64,000 nt of DNA from Adhaeribacter radiodurans (lineage in GTDB: Bacteria > Bacteroidota > Bacteroidia > Cytophagales > Hymenobacteraceae): NCBI RefSeq assembly GCF_014075995.1, contig NZ_CP055153.1, forward strand, positions 5,518,001 through 5,582,000. Reading direction: 5' to 3'. A program made the position numbers and the translations under genes. The notes beneath the pieces were generated by a model. It had not been told where the DNA came from. It did not search any database and saw only the letters and a list, made by a program, of their open reading frames with translations. Positions 44,492-53,800 of the stretch are shown piece after piece; the first letter of the stretch is position 1, and every line of letters starts with the position of its first letter.

Positions 44492-44698
44492 TTAGTTTAT
44501 TAAGCTAACTCGGTTCTTAAGTTCTTTTTCTGGTAAAGTAGAAGTAGCTTCCGAAAAATACAAGAATTTATTAGACGGCTGATAACCTTCATTCCAACCA
44601 GAACCTGCCGAAATCATTTCGTTCTCCGGCGCAAAGAGCCAATTGTTTTTAACTGTTTTTCCTGTTTTCTTCGAGTTAGCTGTTAAAAGATTAGTCAT
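44492..44698 (-). CDS. Small 68-residue protein of unknown function
   Basis: 68 residues, no cysteine, no membrane segment and no signal peptide; the composition is polar with several aromatics (NNWLFAPENE, GSGWNEGYQPSNKFLYFSEA). I do not recognise a family. It is probably real, because a consensus Bacteroidota promoter (-33 TTTG at 44797-44800 and -7 TATCTTTG at 44766-44773, minus strand) lies upstream. A strong terminator also lies 20 bases downstream, so it forms a complete single-gene unit. The leader is about 60 bases. It could be a stress or ribosome-associated small protein, or a peptide precursor; there is no modification enzyme nearby to support the latter. Confidence 0.65.
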   Translation of the reverse strand: MTNLLTANSKKTGKTVKNNWLFAPENEMISAGSGWNEGYQPSNKFLYFSEATSTLPEKELKNRVSLIN

Positions 44699-44765
44699 AG
44701 TTTATTTAAATTAATTATATATTCCTTTATACTATGTGCTCTGTTATTTGTTATCGTTTGTTTTA

Positions 44766-44800
44766 CAAAGATAAAAATAAAACAACATTAAATTATCAAA
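44766..44800 (-). promoter_or_regulatory. Promoter of the 68-residue small protein
   Basis: On the minus strand, TTTG (44797-44800) and TATCTTTG (44766-44773, a full match to TAnnTTTG) are separated by 23 bases. The ATG lies 67 bases beyond the -7 box. Confidence 0.6.
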
Positions 44801-44916
44801 GTAACAACGATTAATATATTAACTTAAAAACTTCTCAAAAAATTCCCTTTACTATAATAAATTTCAAAAATATTTTCCTTTTTCGGTTAACTTGTTTCTA
44901 CCTTAATTTTTTAAGG

Positions 44917-44946
44917 TTTGAGAGTAAAAAATAATAAGTATTTTTG
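44917..44946 (+). promoter_or_regulatory. Promoter of the secreted protein at 44974
   Basis: TTTG (44917-44920), an 18-base spacer and TATTTTTG (44939-44946), matching the Bacteroidota -33/-7 consensus. The ATG of the gene lies 27 bases downstream. Confidence 0.6.
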
Positions 44947-44973
44947 CCGGAAATTCGACGAAAGCTATCCGGG

Positions 44974-45450
44974 ATGATTCGATTTATTTATTTAGGTTTA
45001 TTTTTTAGTTTACTAGTTAGTTTTTCTTCTTTTGGCCAAAGCATCGCTCAACTCGAAAAACGCAACGGTTTCCGCGATGCCCGTTTAGGAGCCTCTATTA
45101 AAACTTTCCGGAACCTGGTGTTTACCGAATCCGAGGGCAATACCAAATACTACCGGCGCAAAACCGACGTACTAAAGATGAAAGGCGTTACTTTTGCCGA
45201 CATTACGTATGCTTTTTATAAAGATAAGCTCAGCCATATTTTTATTACCATTAACGGCGTAGAAAACAGTCGTAACTTTGTGAGTTTACTCGAAAGTTTA
45301 TACGGTGAAGGCGAACGTTTGTATCCTTGGGTAGAATCTTTTGACAACGTGCTGGAATGGAACGGCGAAAATATTACCCTTACTTATGGTGAGATTGCCA
45401 GTACCAAGGAAAGTGTTATCCATTATTACAGCCTAAGCACTAACTTTTAG
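44974..45450 (+). CDS. Secreted protein of unknown function
   Basis: 158 residues from the ATG at 44974. Signal peptide about 1-22 (FIYLGLFFSLLVSFSSFGQ). The mature part is a mixed alpha/beta domain (RDARLGASIKTFRNLVFTESEG ... KGVTFADITYAFYKDKLSHIFITINGVEN). 'GFRDxxLGxxixxF' at the start of the mature protein recalls a conserved periplasmic domain seen in other Bacteroidota proteins, but no function is known to me. The ATG is preferred over an upstream TTG because that TTG lies inside the -7 box of the promoter. Confidence 0.78.
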   Translation: MIRFIYLGLFFSLLVSFSSFGQSIAQLEKRNGFRDARLGASIKTFRNLVFTESEGNTKYYRRKTDVLKMKGVTFADITYAFYKDKLSHIFITINGVENSRNFVSLLESLYGEGERLYPWVESFDNVLEWNGENITLTYGEIASTKESVIHYYSLSTNF

Positions 45451-45673
45451 CAAGATTCTAATGCTACTAAACGCACTAACAATATTTTAAGTTATTCGGC
45501 TTAGCAAATACAAAAATTAACTAAATTGCCCCACTAAAAATTTATTTTCTTATAATCAGCGAGCGCCTACTTAGCTTATTTAATAATGGTTCAGCAGGTT
45601 TCTGGTTAGCGAATAAGTTCTTAACTAACGCAATAAGCTGCTTTCATTTCAATATTTCCAGCACTTAATTTAC

Positions 45674-46420
45674 ATGGCTTCAGAAGTAAAAATAGAAAAA
45701 GACGAAGTTTTTAAAGACGAAATAAACAAGGTTTCGGATTTTAAATTTAGCGCCAACGTTGCCAACGTATTCGACGATATGGTAAACCGATCGGTACCAT
45801 TTTACGGCGAAATGCAACGCATGACGGCCGAACTGGCCGCCGATTTTGTGCAACCCGGCACCAACGTTTACGATTTGGGCTGCTCTACCGGCACCACCAT
45901 GATTGGCATGAACACAATCATTCCGCCAGATATTCGGTTTGTTGGGGTGGACGATGCGGTAGAAATGCTGGAGAAGTGCGATATTAAGTTAAAAGAAGCT
46001 GGTTTTGAACGCCCATACGATTTGCAGGTAGCTGATTTAAACGTAAACGTCGATATCCAGAATGCCTCGGTGGTAGTATTGTGTTTAACCTTACAATTTG
46101 TGCGGCCAATTTTCCGGGAGAAACTGGTAAAAACCATCCTGAATGGCTTAGTACCCGGTGGTGTTTTAATTTTGGTAGAAAAAATTTTAGCGGAAGACAG
46201 CGTTTTTAACCGCGAGTTTATTAAATATTATTACAACCATAAACGCCGCAATAATTACAGCGAACTGGAGATTTCGCAAAAACGCGAAGCTTTAGAGAAT
46301 GTATTAATTCCTTACAAATTATCCGAGAACATTCATATGCTGCGTGATGCGGGTTTTGGTCATTGCGAGGTGTTTTTTAAATGGTATAATTTCTCGGGCT
46401 TAATTGCAGTAAAAAAATAA
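45674..46420 (+). CDS. cmoA: Carboxy-S-adenosyl-L-methionine synthase CmoA
   Basis: 248 residues. CmoA converts S-adenosylmethionine and prephenate into carboxy-SAM, the donor for the cmo5U34 modification of tRNA wobble bases. The match covers the whole length: FDDMVNRSVPFYGEMQRM (34-51), the SAM motif VYDLGCSTGTTM (65-76), VGVDDAVEMLEKC, LQFVRPIFREKLV, and YYYNHKRRNNYSELEISQKREALENVLIPY, which is diagnostic of CmoA. The usual partner cmoB is not in this window; instead a membrane methyltransferase gene follows after 4 bases. Confidence 0.93.
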   Translation: MASEVKIEKDEVFKDEINKVSDFKFSANVANVFDDMVNRSVPFYGEMQRMTAELAADFVQPGTNVYDLGCSTGTTMIGMNTIIPPDIRFVGVDDAVEMLEKCDIKLKEAGFERPYDLQVADLNVNVDIQNASVVVLCLTLQFVRPIFREKLVKTILNGLVPGGVLILVEKILAEDSVFNREFIKYYYNHKRRNNYSELEISQKREALENVLIPYKLSENIHMLRDAGFGHCEVFFKWYNFSGLIAVKK

Positions 46421-46424
46421 AAAT

Positions 46425-47147
46425 ATGGTAACTATTGGTAATTTCTTTTTTAAGTACCGCAACCTGCTTTTTATTTTTCTGTATTTAGCACTGTTTATTC
46501 CGTCGCCGGATATTTTTACGCCCGAAATTTTTGGTGAAAATTATTATTGGTGGCCCATTATAATTGGTTTAGTGGTAACAGTTAGCGGCCAGGCCATCCG
46601 GGGAGCTACCATTGGGTTGGCCTATATTATTCGCGGCGGCAAAGACAAAAAAGTTTACGCCGAAAAGTTGGTTACCGAAGGTATTTTTAACCATTGCCGC
46701 AACCCGCTTTACGTAGGTAATATTTTAATGCTGCTAGGGGTAGGAATTTTATCGAACTCGCTTATTTACGTGGGCATTCTTATTCCATTGTTCCTGTTTA
46801 TTTACCAGGCTATTGTACTCGCCGAAGAAAACTTCTTACGCAATAAATTTGGTGCGCAGTTCGATGCTTATTGCCAACGCGTAAACCGTTGGATACCTAG
46901 TTTAAAAGGTATTAGCAAAACGTTTGAAGGCATGCATTTTAATGCGAACCGTTGGATTTTAAAGGAATACAATACCCAATTTGTCTGGCTGGTAGGTATT
47001 ACGCTCATTCTGCTATTCAAATATCCGCAGTTAACTAATTCCAGCGAAGAAACCCGCAATAGTTTGCTCTACGTGATTTTGCCGGCGTTATTAGTAATTT
47101 ATTTATTTGTGAAGTACCTGAAAAAAACGGGTAAAATGGTTGCTTAA
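46425..47147 (+). CDS. Membrane methyltransferase of the isoprenylcysteine carboxyl methyltransferase (ICMT) type
   Basis: 240 residues with about five or six membrane helices. The SAM-binding signature of ICMT/PEMT-like enzymes is present: TEGIFNHCRNPLYVGNILMLLGVGIL and AEENFLRNKFGAQFDAYCQRVNRWIP (the latter like the 'E...L...fG..Y..Y...v.R..P' box). It starts 4 bases after cmoA, so the two are co-transcribed and end at a terminator at 47174. The substrate is unknown, and a link to carboxy-SAM is speculative. Confidence 0.87.
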   Translation: MVTIGNFFFKYRNLLFIFLYLALFIPSPDIFTPEIFGENYYWWPIIIGLVVTVSGQAIRGATIGLAYIIRGGKDKKVYAEKLVTEGIFNHCRNPLYVGNILMLLGVGILSNSLIYVGILIPLFLFIYQAIVLAEENFLRNKFGAQFDAYCQRVNRWIPSLKGISKTFEGMHFNANRWILKEYNTQFVWLVGITLILLFKYPQLTNSSEETRNSLLYVILPALLVIYLFVKYLKKTGKMVA

Positions 47148-47173
47148 AGTCCGTTTTATCTGATTCTTTATAG

Positions 47174-47214
47174 CCGGTAGTTCTTGGTATAACCAAAGAA
47201 TTACCGGTTTTTTA
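47174..47214 (+). terminator. Terminator of the cmoA-methyltransferase operon
   Basis: CCGGTAGTTCTTGGT pairs with ACCAAAGAATTACCGG (one bulge), followed by TTTTTTATTTT. Confidence 0.85.
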
Positions 47215-47254
47215 TTTTGTACTCCAGGCTAAATTTATTTACAGTTAAATAAAG

Positions 47255-47295
47255 AGCTTTTCTGTGGAGCCTTATCAAGTCTCCACAGAAAAGCT
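47255..47295. repeat. Perfect 15-bp hairpin related to the left end of the intergenic repeat
   Basis: AGCTTTTCTGTGGAG (47255-47269) and CTCCACAGAAAAGCT (47281-47295) form a perfect stem. The left arm and loop (GCTTTTCTGTGGAGCCTTAT then CAAGTCTCCA) match the left end of the intergenic repeat copies at 19872 and 32252, but the rest of the element is missing. It may be a solo end, or may act as a second terminator after the cmoA operon. Confidence 0.65.
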
Positions 47296-47449
47296 TCCTA
47301 TTCAACTTTAAAAAGGTATTCCACCTCTGTCAAAAGCAATTCATTCTTAACATTACACTGATTACCTGCAACTTGCTTCGTTGCGTTCAACATTTTCTGG
47401 CCGAAAGAGTAATCAGATAAGTAAAAGGTTGAAGCTGCATGTAACGCCG

Positions 47450-48316
47450 ATGAAACGATTTCTGAAAATAACGGGCATTCTGGTGAGTTTAATTTTAATC
47501 GGGGGAGTGGTAGTATACGCTTTCACACCCCGGGAAAAATTGCTTGCCTATGTAATTCCAGAAATAAATAATATTCGGATAACCGATATTTATATTAATA
47601 ACCAGCAAGCTACCATGAAGGTACACTTCAATGCTACTTCTAAAATTGCTCCGGTGTATATTTATCACTTGACCTATGATTTCCGGTTGTACGGTCAAAG
47701 TATTACGCACGGAGAGCAACAATTATCCCCCAAAAGTCAAACCCGAAGAATCCAGCGTTTTGCCCTGCCGGTAAGTATTAATTACAACCAAGTGGGTGCT
47801 TTGATACAGCAACAAATTACTAAAAACGATTCAGTAGAGGCCCACTTTCAAATTAACTGCGACTTACCATTCATTGGTAGCCGGAGCTTTAATGTTACTC
47901 GAAAATTACCAATTGTTCTGCCAGTATTATCTGTTCCTCAAATTACAGCGGTAAAAACAGAAGATTTTGGCTTTCGGCACCAGCGCTTGATCTTAACTTT
48001 GACGATCCAAAACCCCAATAATTTTGATTTTTACTTACGCGATTTAAAACTGAATGCGCAATTAAAAGATTACCTGGCTGCCGGAAGTTTGGGAAAAGAT
48101 TACCTGATTCAGGCCCATCAGGCAGCTTCGCTGGATATTCCTTCTACTACGGCCATTACCCAAGCACAGGCCGATTCACTAACTTCAGCCAGTAACCTTT
48201 CGGGTTCTTATACTTTAAAGGCCAACCTGGTTGCCGAACCTGTAAGTGAATCAATCGGTACTATCCGCTTTAGTGTGGCTACAAATGGCACCATTTCAGC
48301 GCCAGAAATCAAATAA
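47450..48316 (+). CDS. LEA2-domain protein with an N-terminal membrane anchor
   Basis: 288 residues from the ATG at 47450. The N-terminal membrane segment (about 8-26, ITGILVSLILIGGVVVYAF) anchors an outside-facing part. That part has two late-embryogenesis-abundant type 2 (WHy-like) beta-sandwich domains; the second shows the typical LILTLTIQNPNNFDFYLRDLKLNAQL. LEA2 proteins in bacteria are envelope-associated, and their role is not clear. An in-frame TTG further upstream would add 23 atypical residues, so I discarded it. It is a single gene, with the repeat-like hairpin upstream. Confidence 0.83.
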   Translation: MKRFLKITGILVSLILIGGVVVYAFTPREKLLAYVIPEINNIRITDIYINNQQATMKVHFNATSKIAPVYIYHLTYDFRLYGQSITHGEQQLSPKSQTRRIQRFALPVSINYNQVGALIQQQITKNDSVEAHFQINCDLPFIGSRSFNVTRKLPIVLPVLSVPQITAVKTEDFGFRHQRLILTLTIQNPNNFDFYLRDLKLNAQLKDYLAAGSLGKDYLIQAHQAASLDIPSTTAITQAQADSLTSASNLSGSYTLKANLVAEPVSESIGTIRFSVATNGTISAPEIK

Positions 48317-48321
48317 TTCCT

Positions 48322-48531
48322 AGCTTAAATTATACGATTGTTTCTACCAATATTGCCGATGGTACTACGCCGGATGGCCGCTGGACCTCCGGCCCTTCTA
48401 TCGAGGGCAAATGTTAATTTACCGTGCAACTCATTAAGCCCTTAGGCGATGCGCCTCAATTAGCTCCCCCGTCCGCTCAGCCATGCTCAAACCAAAGAAA
48501 TGATGGGGGGTATGGGTTCTATTTAAGGTAA
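48322..48531 (+). pseudogene. Possible gene remnant with an in-frame stop
   Basis: One frame reads TIVSTNIADGTTPDGRWTSG then PSIEGKC, a TAA at 48415-48417, and on with FTVQLIKPLGDAPQLAPPSA to a TAA at 48529-48531. The text is protein-like and more GC-rich than the surroundings, but there is no start codon and no recognised family. It is probably a decayed gene piece. Confidence 0.25.
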
Positions 48532-48831
48532 TATCAAAAGTATACTATAAGATTTTTTTTAATAATGGACTTAGCACAAACTCTTTCTGGTTATTCAATC
48601 AGGAGGAGTTTTTATTTTCTGCCCGTAAAACAAGTTGCCCCAGAATACAACTACCCCATTAGGCTTCTTCCTTTCTGATTTTATTTATATCTTTATAAAC
48701 GTGCATCTTCTGTTTTTCCGGTAGCAAGCGGTTGTTGTTTTTATTTCTGTTTAATAAATAAGCTTACCAGCATGTCTGTCCTAACGTGCTTTGAAACAAT
48801 TACTTAAATTTTAGTAAACGCCTGAACCAAC
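48532..48831. other. Intergenic region upstream of the acyl-CoA ligase
   Basis: 300 bases; no open frame, repeat or consensus promoter seen. Confidence 0.4.
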
Positions 48832-50394
48832 ATGTTTAACCTAGCTACTTTTTTACAAGCAAGCGCCGTTCATTCGGGCCATAAAAATGCCTTTACCTTC
48901 GGCGAAACTACTTTAACGTATGCGCAGGTAAATGGGGCAGCGAACCAGGTAGCCAATGGCCTGCGAAGCCTGGGTTTGCAAACGGGCGATAAAGTTGCCT
49001 TAAGTTGTTTTAATCTGCCTTATTTCCCGATTATTTATTATGGTATTTTAAAAGCCGGCGCAGTAGTAGTGCCGCTCAATGTTTTGTTTAAAACCGATGA
49101 AATAGCCTATCACCTCGCCGATAGCCAGGCTAAAGCTTATTTTTGTTTTACCGGAAATGCCGAATTACCCATGGCGCAAATGGGGCATGCTGCCTTTATT
49201 AATACTCCTACCTGCACCCACTTTTTTGAAATTACGCCTAACCCTGCCGATGCACCTGCAATTGCCGGGGTAAAAACGTTTAGCAACTTAATTAGCGCGC
49301 AACCAACTACTTTAAATATTATTCCAACTGCGGCCGAAGACACCGCGGTAATTGTGTACACTTCCGGTACTACCGGCAAACCCAAAGGAGCGCAACTAAC
49401 CCATTCCAGTTTAGCTTTTAATGCTATTTTATCGGCCGATTTATTTAAACTAACTGCTGCTGACCGGACCATTATTGTGCTGCCGTTGTTTCATATTTTT
49501 GCGATGACCTGTTTAATGAACGCGGGCGTTTATCGGGCAGCCCACGGCATTTTACTTCCTAAATTCGACGCCGAAACGGTATTTGGTTTATTGCAAAAAC
49601 ACGAAATAACCCTTTTTGTGGGGGTACCTACCATGTACTGGGCCTTATTACATTGCACGAGTAAAAACTTCGACTACAATAAAATTACGCAGAACATGCG
49701 TTTGGCCGTTTCGGGCGGAGCAGCTTTACCCGTCCGGGTTTTAGAAGATTTTCAGGAACGCTTTAAGGTACTTATTCTGGAAGGTTATGGCATGTCAGAA
49801 GGTTCGCCGGTGGTAACATTTAACCAAACAGAAGTAGGCACCAAGCCCGGCTCTATTGGTACTCCCGTTTGGGGAGTAGAAGTAAAGTTAGTAGACCAAA
49901 ACGGCGAGGAAGTGCCCACCGGCCAGAAAGGAGAGTTGCTATTTCGGGGCCATAACGTTATGCAGGGGTATTACAATCGGCCCGCTGAAACGGATGAAGT
50001 ACTACGGGATGGTTGGATGCATTCCGGCGATGTGGCCATTAAAGATGAAGATGGTTTTTACTTTATTGTGGATAGAACCAAAGATATTATTATCCGGGGC
50101 GGCTTAAATGTATACCCCCGCGAAGTAGAAGAAATAATAATGAAACACCAGGCAGTTTCGCTAACTGCCGTTATTGGAGTGCCCCACGAAAAATTAGGCG
50201 AAGAAATTAAAGCATTTATTGTACTGAAGGAAGGAAAGCAAGCTACTGCGGACGAGATCCGGGAATTTGCTAAAAACAGCATGGCTGCTTATAAGTACCC
50301 TCGCGCAATAGAATTTGTAAAATCATTACCCATGACTGCTACCGGTAAAATTCTAAAAAAAGACCTAAGAACCCGACTAAAGGTAACTTCCTGA
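48832..50394 (+). CDS. Acyl-CoA synthetase (AMP-forming, long-chain fatty acid type)
   Basis: 520 residues of the ANL adenylate-forming superfamily. The nucleotide-binding loop is VYTSGTTGKPKGAQLTH (175-191). FVGVPTMYWALL and LEGYGMSEGSPVVTFN form the acyl pocket and motif A5; GWMHSGDVAIKDEDGFYFIVDRTKDIIIRGGLNVYPREVEEII is the hinge; PMTATGKILKKDLR near the C-terminus holds the catalytic Lys. It activates a fatty acid to acyl-CoA with ATP, probably for beta-oxidation or lipid synthesis. No other fatty acid genes adjoin it, so the chain length is undetermined. Confidence 0.92.
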   Translation: MFNLATFLQASAVHSGHKNAFTFGETTLTYAQVNGAANQVANGLRSLGLQTGDKVALSCFNLPYFPIIYYGILKAGAVVVPLNVLFKTDEIAYHLADSQAKAYFCFTGNAELPMAQMGHAAFINTPTCTHFFEITPNPADAPAIAGVKTFSNLISAQPTTLNIIPTAAEDTAVIVYTSGTTGKPKGAQLTHSSLAFNAILSADLFKLTAADRTIIVLPLFHIFAMTCLMNAGVYRAAHGILLPKFDAETVFGLLQKHEITLFVGVPTMYWALLHCTSKNFDYNKITQNMRLAVSGGAALPVRVLEDFQERFKVLILEGYGMSEGSPVVTFNQTEVGTKPGSIGTPVWGVEVKLVDQNGEEVPTGQKGELLFRGHNVMQGYYNRPAETDEVLRDGWMHSGDVAIKDEDGFYFIVDRTKDIIIRGGLNVYPREVEEIIMKHQAVSLTAVIGVPHEKLGEEIKAFIVLKEGKQATADEIREFAKNSMAAYKYPRAIEFVKSLPMTATGKILKKDLRTRLKVTS

Positions 50395-50825
50395 ACTTAT
50401 TTTCGTATTCGGCGCATTTTTCAAGAACTATAACCGAAAGTTGTTTAGCCTTTAGAATAATGTCGAATTACTCCTGATAGACCCCATAACAGGTACTTTA
50501 ATTGAATAAACGTTAAAATGCTAAACAGCTCCGGGTAAAAGCACCAACAGTAATAACCTCCTTAAAGTTAATTTCACGAATAAGTAAATAAATACATCAA
50601 TACCTGATTTTAAAGGCTTTATAAAGGCTCTTCCTATACTTATTAATTTTAGTAAATAAAGAAAGTAGAAGAATAAGTTTCCTCTAAAAATTAAGGCATT
50701 CGATCTTAAATCTCCCGTTTAGCCTGAGTAACACCCACTCACCAAGCCTCATTTATTTTCTATATTCAATCAAATACAGCTTCTTTTAAGTCGGATTTAA
50801 CTAAATAGCACCTTTCTTCAAAAAA
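50395..50825. other. Intergenic region, nothing recognised
   Basis: 430 AT-rich bases before tamB without open frames, repeats or a clear terminator. Confidence 0.5.
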
Positions 50826-53800
50826 TTGCGTAGAAAGCTTGATTTCGTCCTGTTAAATTTAATTTTTAAACATATTTCACCTTTAAGCAAAACTCCCCGT
50901 CGGCTTTTAAAAGCCTTACTATGGATTATCGGTGTGCCGCTGGCCCTGGTTCTCCTGCTCGTTATTGCTCTCCAGATTCCGGGTGTGCAGCGTTTCGCCG
51001 CCCAAAAAGGGGCTAGCTACCTGGCTAAAACCTTAAATACCAAAGTTACCATTGGCGGCTTTACCACCGATTGGCGCAATAGCCTGGTTTTGAAAGGATT
51101 TTACCTCGAAGACCAAAAACGCGATACCCTGGTATATGCCGGCCGGTTAGGGGTAGACATTAATATTTTCGGGCTGCTTAAAAATCAAATCAACGTTAGT
51201 TCAGTCAAGCTCGACGATGCCACCGTGCATATTAGTTCTACCATGCCGGATAGCGCGACTAACTACGACTTTATTATAGCTGCTTTTGCCGGCGACACTA
51301 CAGCTGCGCCTGTAGATACCACTACCGGTACGCCTTGGGATTATAAAGTAGGTACCCTGCAGTTTAACAATATTTTCTTTACCATGGCCGACCAAGTTGG
51401 TGGTAACGATATTCGCACCCGGATAGGTTTTGCCTCGGCTAACATGGACGAATTTAATCCCGAAAAATCGCTGTACCATATTGGCGAAGTAACGCTGCGA
51501 AATAGCTACGCCAACATTACTCAAAGCAAGGTAGTACCCGATACCACTACCACCGATTCTACTACCCTGGATATTGGTCTGCGAAAAGTAAATCTCGAAA
51601 ACATTAAATTTAATTTTAATAATAAAGTTGCAGCCCAGCGCATTATCCTGGATGTAAAAAAATCGGAACTGGCCGCCGATAAAATAGACTTGAAAAACGC
51701 ACGGATTGATTTAAAACGATTCGATCTGAACAATGCTTATTTTGCTTACTTCCAGGACAAAAATACTTCCCCAGACTCCCTGGCCGTTAACCCAGCCGAA
51801 ACAGCCGCCAAAATAGACAGTGCCGCCGAAGCTGAAGCCGGCGAACCAGTAAATTGGGTAGTAACGCTCGGTGATTTAAACGTTGGAAATTTAAACGTTG
51901 ACTTTGGTAACTATAACACGCCCGAGCAAAAAACCGGGATGGATTTTAACCACCTGGCGTTTAAAAACATTAACCTCGATCTAAACGATTTATATTACAG
52001 CACTAATCGTATTACCGCCGATTTAAACCAGCTAACCTTACAGGAAAAAAGCGGGTTCCGGTTAAATAATTTCGCCGCTAATATTAACGTAGATTCTACC
52101 CGTGCTGCTTTAACCAACCTGGATTTACAAACCGCCGAAAGCCATTTACGCCCAAGCTTTGCCTTAGGCTATCCTTCTTTAGAAACCATTGGCGAAGACA
52201 TTAACCAACTGCGCATCGACGCCGACCTGGAAAACTCTACTATTGGTTTGCAGGATATTCTTTACTTCGTTCCAACTTTAGCGGAAAATCCATCTTTCCG
52301 GAAAATTACGAATCGTTCTATTACGCTCGACGGCCGCTTGTTTGGCCGCCTGGATAATTTAAATGCTAACAGTTTCCGGTTGCGCGGCTTAGCGGGCACT
52401 TCTATTAACCTGACTGGTAATTTAAAGCAAATGTTGGATTTCGTGAACAAGGGCGCTCTGGATTTACGCATAAACGAGTTTACTACTACCCGTACCGATA
52501 TTCTGGCGCTGGTTCCGGCGGGTACTATTCCAAATACTATTTCGTTACCAACCCGTATTTCTTTGGCCGGCGGAGTGCGAGGTACTATGAAAGATTTAAA
52601 TCTTAATAACTTTCGGGCTAATGCCGCCGGCGGTACATCTTTAGCACTGAGTGGCTCCATCCATAATGCCACCGACCCGGACCGGCTACGAATGAATTTG
52701 CAGATTGCTAATTTTGCTACTTCCCGCAGTGCTTTAGTAAATTTACTGCCTAAAGGTACGCTCCCTACTGCTATCCGCATCCCGGAAAATTTACGCTTAT
52801 CCGGTAGCTTTAACGGTTCGCTGGAAAACTTTATTACGAATGCTGATATTGTTACCTCCTTTGGTAATGGCCGCGTAGAAGCTCAGTTACAACCCGGCGA
52901 ACGCTTTAATGCTACCGCCCGTCTGGTCCGTTTTAATGTAGGCAGATTATTGAAACAGGAACCTACTTTAGGAACTGTAACGGCTTCGGCTACCGCCACG
53001 GGTAGTGGCTTTAGCCCGGAAAAAATGCAGGCCGATTTTACAGCTACCGTGCAGGAAGTTTTCTACAATAAATATCAATACAAAGATGTAAACTTAAAAG
53101 GTAACATCGACCGCAATGTATATGCGGTAACCGGTAACATGAAAGATACCAACCTGGCCTTTAACCTGGATGGTAACTTTAACTTACGCAATGAGAAAGT
53201 ACCGGTTTACCGGGCTAACTTAAATATTGAAAATGCTAATTTAAAAGCACTGCATTTCTACGCCACCGATTTTCAATTAAGAGGGTTAATAAGCGCTGAT
53301 TTAAGCGGCGCCTCGCCGGATGAAATGAAAGGTACGCTGGGCATTGGAAATTTACTAATGCGGCAAAACAAGCGCAACTACCCGATTGACACCCTACAAA
53401 TGCAGTTGAATAATGCCATTGGCCGCACCGATATCCGGTTGCAGTCGAGTATTCTTTCGGGCTTTTTCCGGGGCAACAACAGCTTATCTGATTTGCCGGT
53501 AGCGCTCCAAAAATTCATCGATGGTTATTTCGACATTCAGGAAGCGCCTTTTACCTCACCGGTAAACTTACAGGATTTTGAATTTAACTTTAAACTGCGC
53601 CGTTCGCGGGTAATCCGGGCGTTTGTACCGGATTTAAAACGCCTTCGTCCCAGCACTTTTGCCGGCTCTTACACCAGTGCCAACCAAAACCTGCGGGTAA
53701 ATGCCAATGTTCCCGGCATGAAGTACATGAGCTATAACATTGATACCGCCCGGATAAACGTTAACAGCGACCGGGACAAAATAGCCTTTGCCATGCACGT

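Noticed and set aside
44492-44698. RiPP precursor peptide
   Set aside because: There is no cysteine, no clear leader/core boundary and no modification or export enzyme nearby.
52262-52780. 172-codon open frame on the minus strand
   Set aside because: It is opposite tamB, whose protein is clearly conserved in the other frame; a shadow frame.
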